Positions 5,591 through 7,039 of a stretch of 7,039 nucleotides of DNA are shown here, piece after piece (the first letter of the stretch is position 1; each line of letters opens with the position of its first letter). The translations under genes were made by a program, and so were the position numbers. Origin of the DNA: Rhodothermales bacterium (GTDB lineage: Bacteria; Bacteroidota; Rhodothermia; Rhodothermales; UBA10348); the NCBI GenBank assembly GCA_030833605.1, contig JAURGV010000126.1, positions 1 through 7,039 on the forward strand, in the 5' to 3' direction. Below the pieces are notes generated by a model. It searched no databases. It was not told where the DNA came from and saw only the letters and a program-made list of their open reading frames with translations.

Positions 5591-6949
5591 ATGATGCTAT
5601 TTCCTCTCCAATTAGACCGATTGTTTCGATCAATCGTTGTCGTTTTGATGCTGGTTCTTACTGGATGTATGGACCAGGTGGTAAACGTTCAAAATGACGC
5701 TGAAATGCCTGAAGCCGGTTTGTCAAAGGCTAGGAATACCCACTTAGCTGAACAGGCTGTACGCGCTGCCGGTAAAGATGGCGACATGACGGCGGTTGTT
5801 TTTGCCATTGATCCCTACAAGATTGTGGATCGTTATAAAATTGTAGATCGTTATAAAATTGTGGATCGTTACAAGATTGTAGATCGCTACAAAATTGTAG
5901 ATCGCTATAAAATTGTGGATCGGTACGAGTTCACCGACGCCTTCTACGGATACTCTGTCTGGGTAGCTACTGACTATTTAGACGAGTTCATGGCAGAAAT
6001 GGGTGCTGATGAAACGATTGCATGGGTTGAGCCTGTTTTCCCAACTTCAGCTCCGAGGGGGAGCATGAAAAAAATGTCATCTACCCAACGCGTGCCGTGG
6101 TCGGTTCAAGAAGTTGGGGGCACCGATAGCTGGACTGTTTCGGGTGACGGAAGCGGTGATGTTGACGTGGATGTATTTATTATTGACACCGGAGTCAACA
6201 ATACAGACCTAAATGTAGTGGACTCCAGAGATTTTTCAGGGTCAAGTTCGGCATACGATGTGGATGGTCATGGTACCAACATCGCTGGCATCATTGGTGC
6301 TATTGATAACGATAGAGGTTCCGTCGGGATCGCTCCGGGTGCTCGCATCCACAACTACCGAGTTTTTGACGACAATGGTGTTGGAGATGATACCTATGTC
6401 ATTGCCGCACTTGAAAACGTATTGCAATGGAAAGCGGCGAATCCCAGTAGCCCGGCTGTTGTGAATCTGAGTTTAGGTGTAGAAGTAGGCCTAGGCCATA
6501 CTGCATTAGACGACGCCGTTCAGTCTGTTATTAATGCTGGAATCACGGTAGTTGTAGCGTCTGGAAACGATGAAAAGGATGCGGCCACAATCGCTCCAGC
6601 TCACGTTGCCGATGCCTTGACCGTTGGGTCCTACGCTAAAAACGATGCGTTTTCCTGGTTTTCTAACTTTGGTCCACTCGTGGATATTTTAGCTCCAGGA
6701 GAAAACGTGTTTTCGTTAGCTCCAGGCTATGGGTTTTCTGAGATGAGTGGGACGTCGATGGCCGCTTCGCACGTAACTGGATCGGTTGCTCTTTATTTAG
6801 CGCAGCATCCAGATGCATCGCCACAGCAGGTTCGAGATGCTCTTTTAGCCTCGTCGGAAGGTCGGAAAACAATTAAAAGAGTACCTTCAGGAACCACCGA
6901 CAAATCCGTGTGGGTGGGTTTGAACTCTTTTGCAAGTTCGCAGAACTAA
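5591..6949 (+). CDS. Lipoprotein subtilisin-like serine protease (S8A) with repeat-bearing I9-type propeptide
   Basis: The product is 452 residues from ATG 5591; ATG 5594 is equally possible. Residues 1-25 are a lipoprotein signal peptide (RLFR, a hydrophobic core, lipobox LTGC), placing lipidated C26 at the membrane, probably the outer membrane. An I9-type inhibitor/chaperone propeptide follows: strand TAVVFAI (67-73), six KIVDRY repeats (77-112), EFTDAFYGYSV, a helix, and AWVEPVFP (144-151), the usual end of I9 domains. The proteinase K-type catalytic domain spans about 165-425 with D199 (FIIDTG), H227 (GHGTNIAG), oxyanion N326 (ASGND) and S389 (MSGTSMAASH), so it should be active. No C-terminal sorting domain is present. 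It presumably matures by self-cleavage after the propeptide, which could release the enzyme from its lipid anchor while the propeptide stays bound. It is the only gene between its promoter and terminator and shares its promoter type with the pilin-like genes. Confidence 0.94.
   Translation: MMLFPLQLDRLFRSIVVVLMLVLTGCMDQVVNVQNDAEMPEAGLSKARNTHLAEQAVRAAGKDGDMTAVVFAIDPYKIVDRYKIVDRYKIVDRYKIVDRYKIVDRYKIVDRYEFTDAFYGYSVWVATDYLDEFMAEMGADETIAWVEPVFPTSAPRGSMKKMSSTQRVPWSVQEVGGTDSWTVSGDGSGDVDVDVFIIDTGVNNTDLNVVDSRDFSGSSSAYDVDGHGTNIAGIIGAIDNDRGSVGIAPGARIHNYRVFDDNGVGDDTYVIAALENVLQWKAANPSSPAVVNLSLGVEVGLGHTALDDAVQSVINAGITVVVASGNDEKDAATIAPAHVADALTVGSYAKNDAFSWFSNFGPLVDILAPGENVFSLAPGYGFSEMSGTSMAASHVTGSVALYLAQHPDASPQQVRDALLASSEGRKTIKRVPSGTTDKSVWVGLNSFASSQN
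5819..5926 (+). repeat. Six tandem 18-bp units encoding KIVDRY in the subtilase propeptide
   Basis: Six contiguous units start at 5819, 5837, 5855, 5873, 5891 and 5909. Every unit encodes the same six residues. The DNA differs only at third codon positions: AAG/AAA, GTG/GTA, CGT/CGC/CGG and TAT/TAC. The array sits between the first strand of the I9-like propeptide and the segment EFTDAFYGYSV, where ordinary I9 domains have a single V-x-x-x-Y motif. Confidence 0.97.
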
Positions 6950-6981
6950 AAACGTCCTTTTTTAGATCTTTTGAGATTATT

Positions 6982-7016
6982 AGTGGGGCTCGCCGATGGC
7001 GAGCCCCACTTTTTTT
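6982..7016 (+). terminator. Rho-independent terminator after the subtilase
   Basis: A perfect 13-bp stem, AGTGGGGCTCGCC (6982-6994) with GGCGAGCCCCACT (6998-7010), has a 3-base loop and a run of seven Ts (7010-7016), 32 bases after the stop codon. A weak all-AT hairpin (CTAAAAA 6946-6952 with TTTTTAG 6959-6965) overlaps the stop codon and is probably incidental. Confidence 0.95.
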
Positions 7017-7039
7017 GCATAAAAACTGAAAAAACAGGA

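Noticed and set aside
5819..5926. Tandem 18-bp repeats considered as a CRISPR or a noncoding satellite
   Set aside because: Units are contiguous without spacers, in frame, and vary only at third codon positions, so this is protein-coding.

Overview
The window looks like chromosomal DNA from the Bacteroidota/Rhodothermota side of the FCB group. This rests on three things: none of the five visible start codons has a recognisable Shine-Dalgarno sequence, GC content is moderate, and the gene types fit (SpoIIE-type PP2C phosphatase, secreted M28 peptidase with a fibronectin-like tail, lipoprotein subtilase). The lineage is an inference from style, not from a marker gene.

Left part (1-1891): the 3' end of a SpoIIE/RsbU-type PP2C phosphatase on the + strand runs tail to tail into a complete secreted M28 zinc peptidase on the - strand. 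Their stop codons are adjacent inside one 8-base palindrome. A 341-base divergent intergenic region follows (1892-2232). It holds a long imperfect hairpin whose two mismatches become G.U pairs only if the - strand is transcribed, and then a promoter-like element for the + strand genes.

Centre (2233-5243): three + strand genes encode exported proteins with one hydrophobic N-terminal helix: 129 aa, 191 aa and about 633 aa. Their shapes resemble minor pilins or pseudopilins. The second is PilW/GspJ-like in outline; the third is PilX-like in outline, with a glycine-rich beta repeat region. A strong rho-independent terminator closes this block.

Right part (5244-7016): a second regulatory region with a LacI-family-like operator leads into a lipoprotein subtilisin. 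Its I9-type propeptide carries six perfect KIVDRY repeats. A second strong terminator ends the gene.

The main unifying observation is a shared promoter-like element, TTAAK-N15-GYCGATACTG. It occurs three times, upstream of the first pilin-like gene, of the large PilX-like gene and of the subtilase. It resembles the sigma-28 (FliA/WhiG/SigD) consensus TAAA-N15-GCCGATAA. This suggests that the pilin-like proteins and the surface protease form one regulon under an alternative sigma factor.
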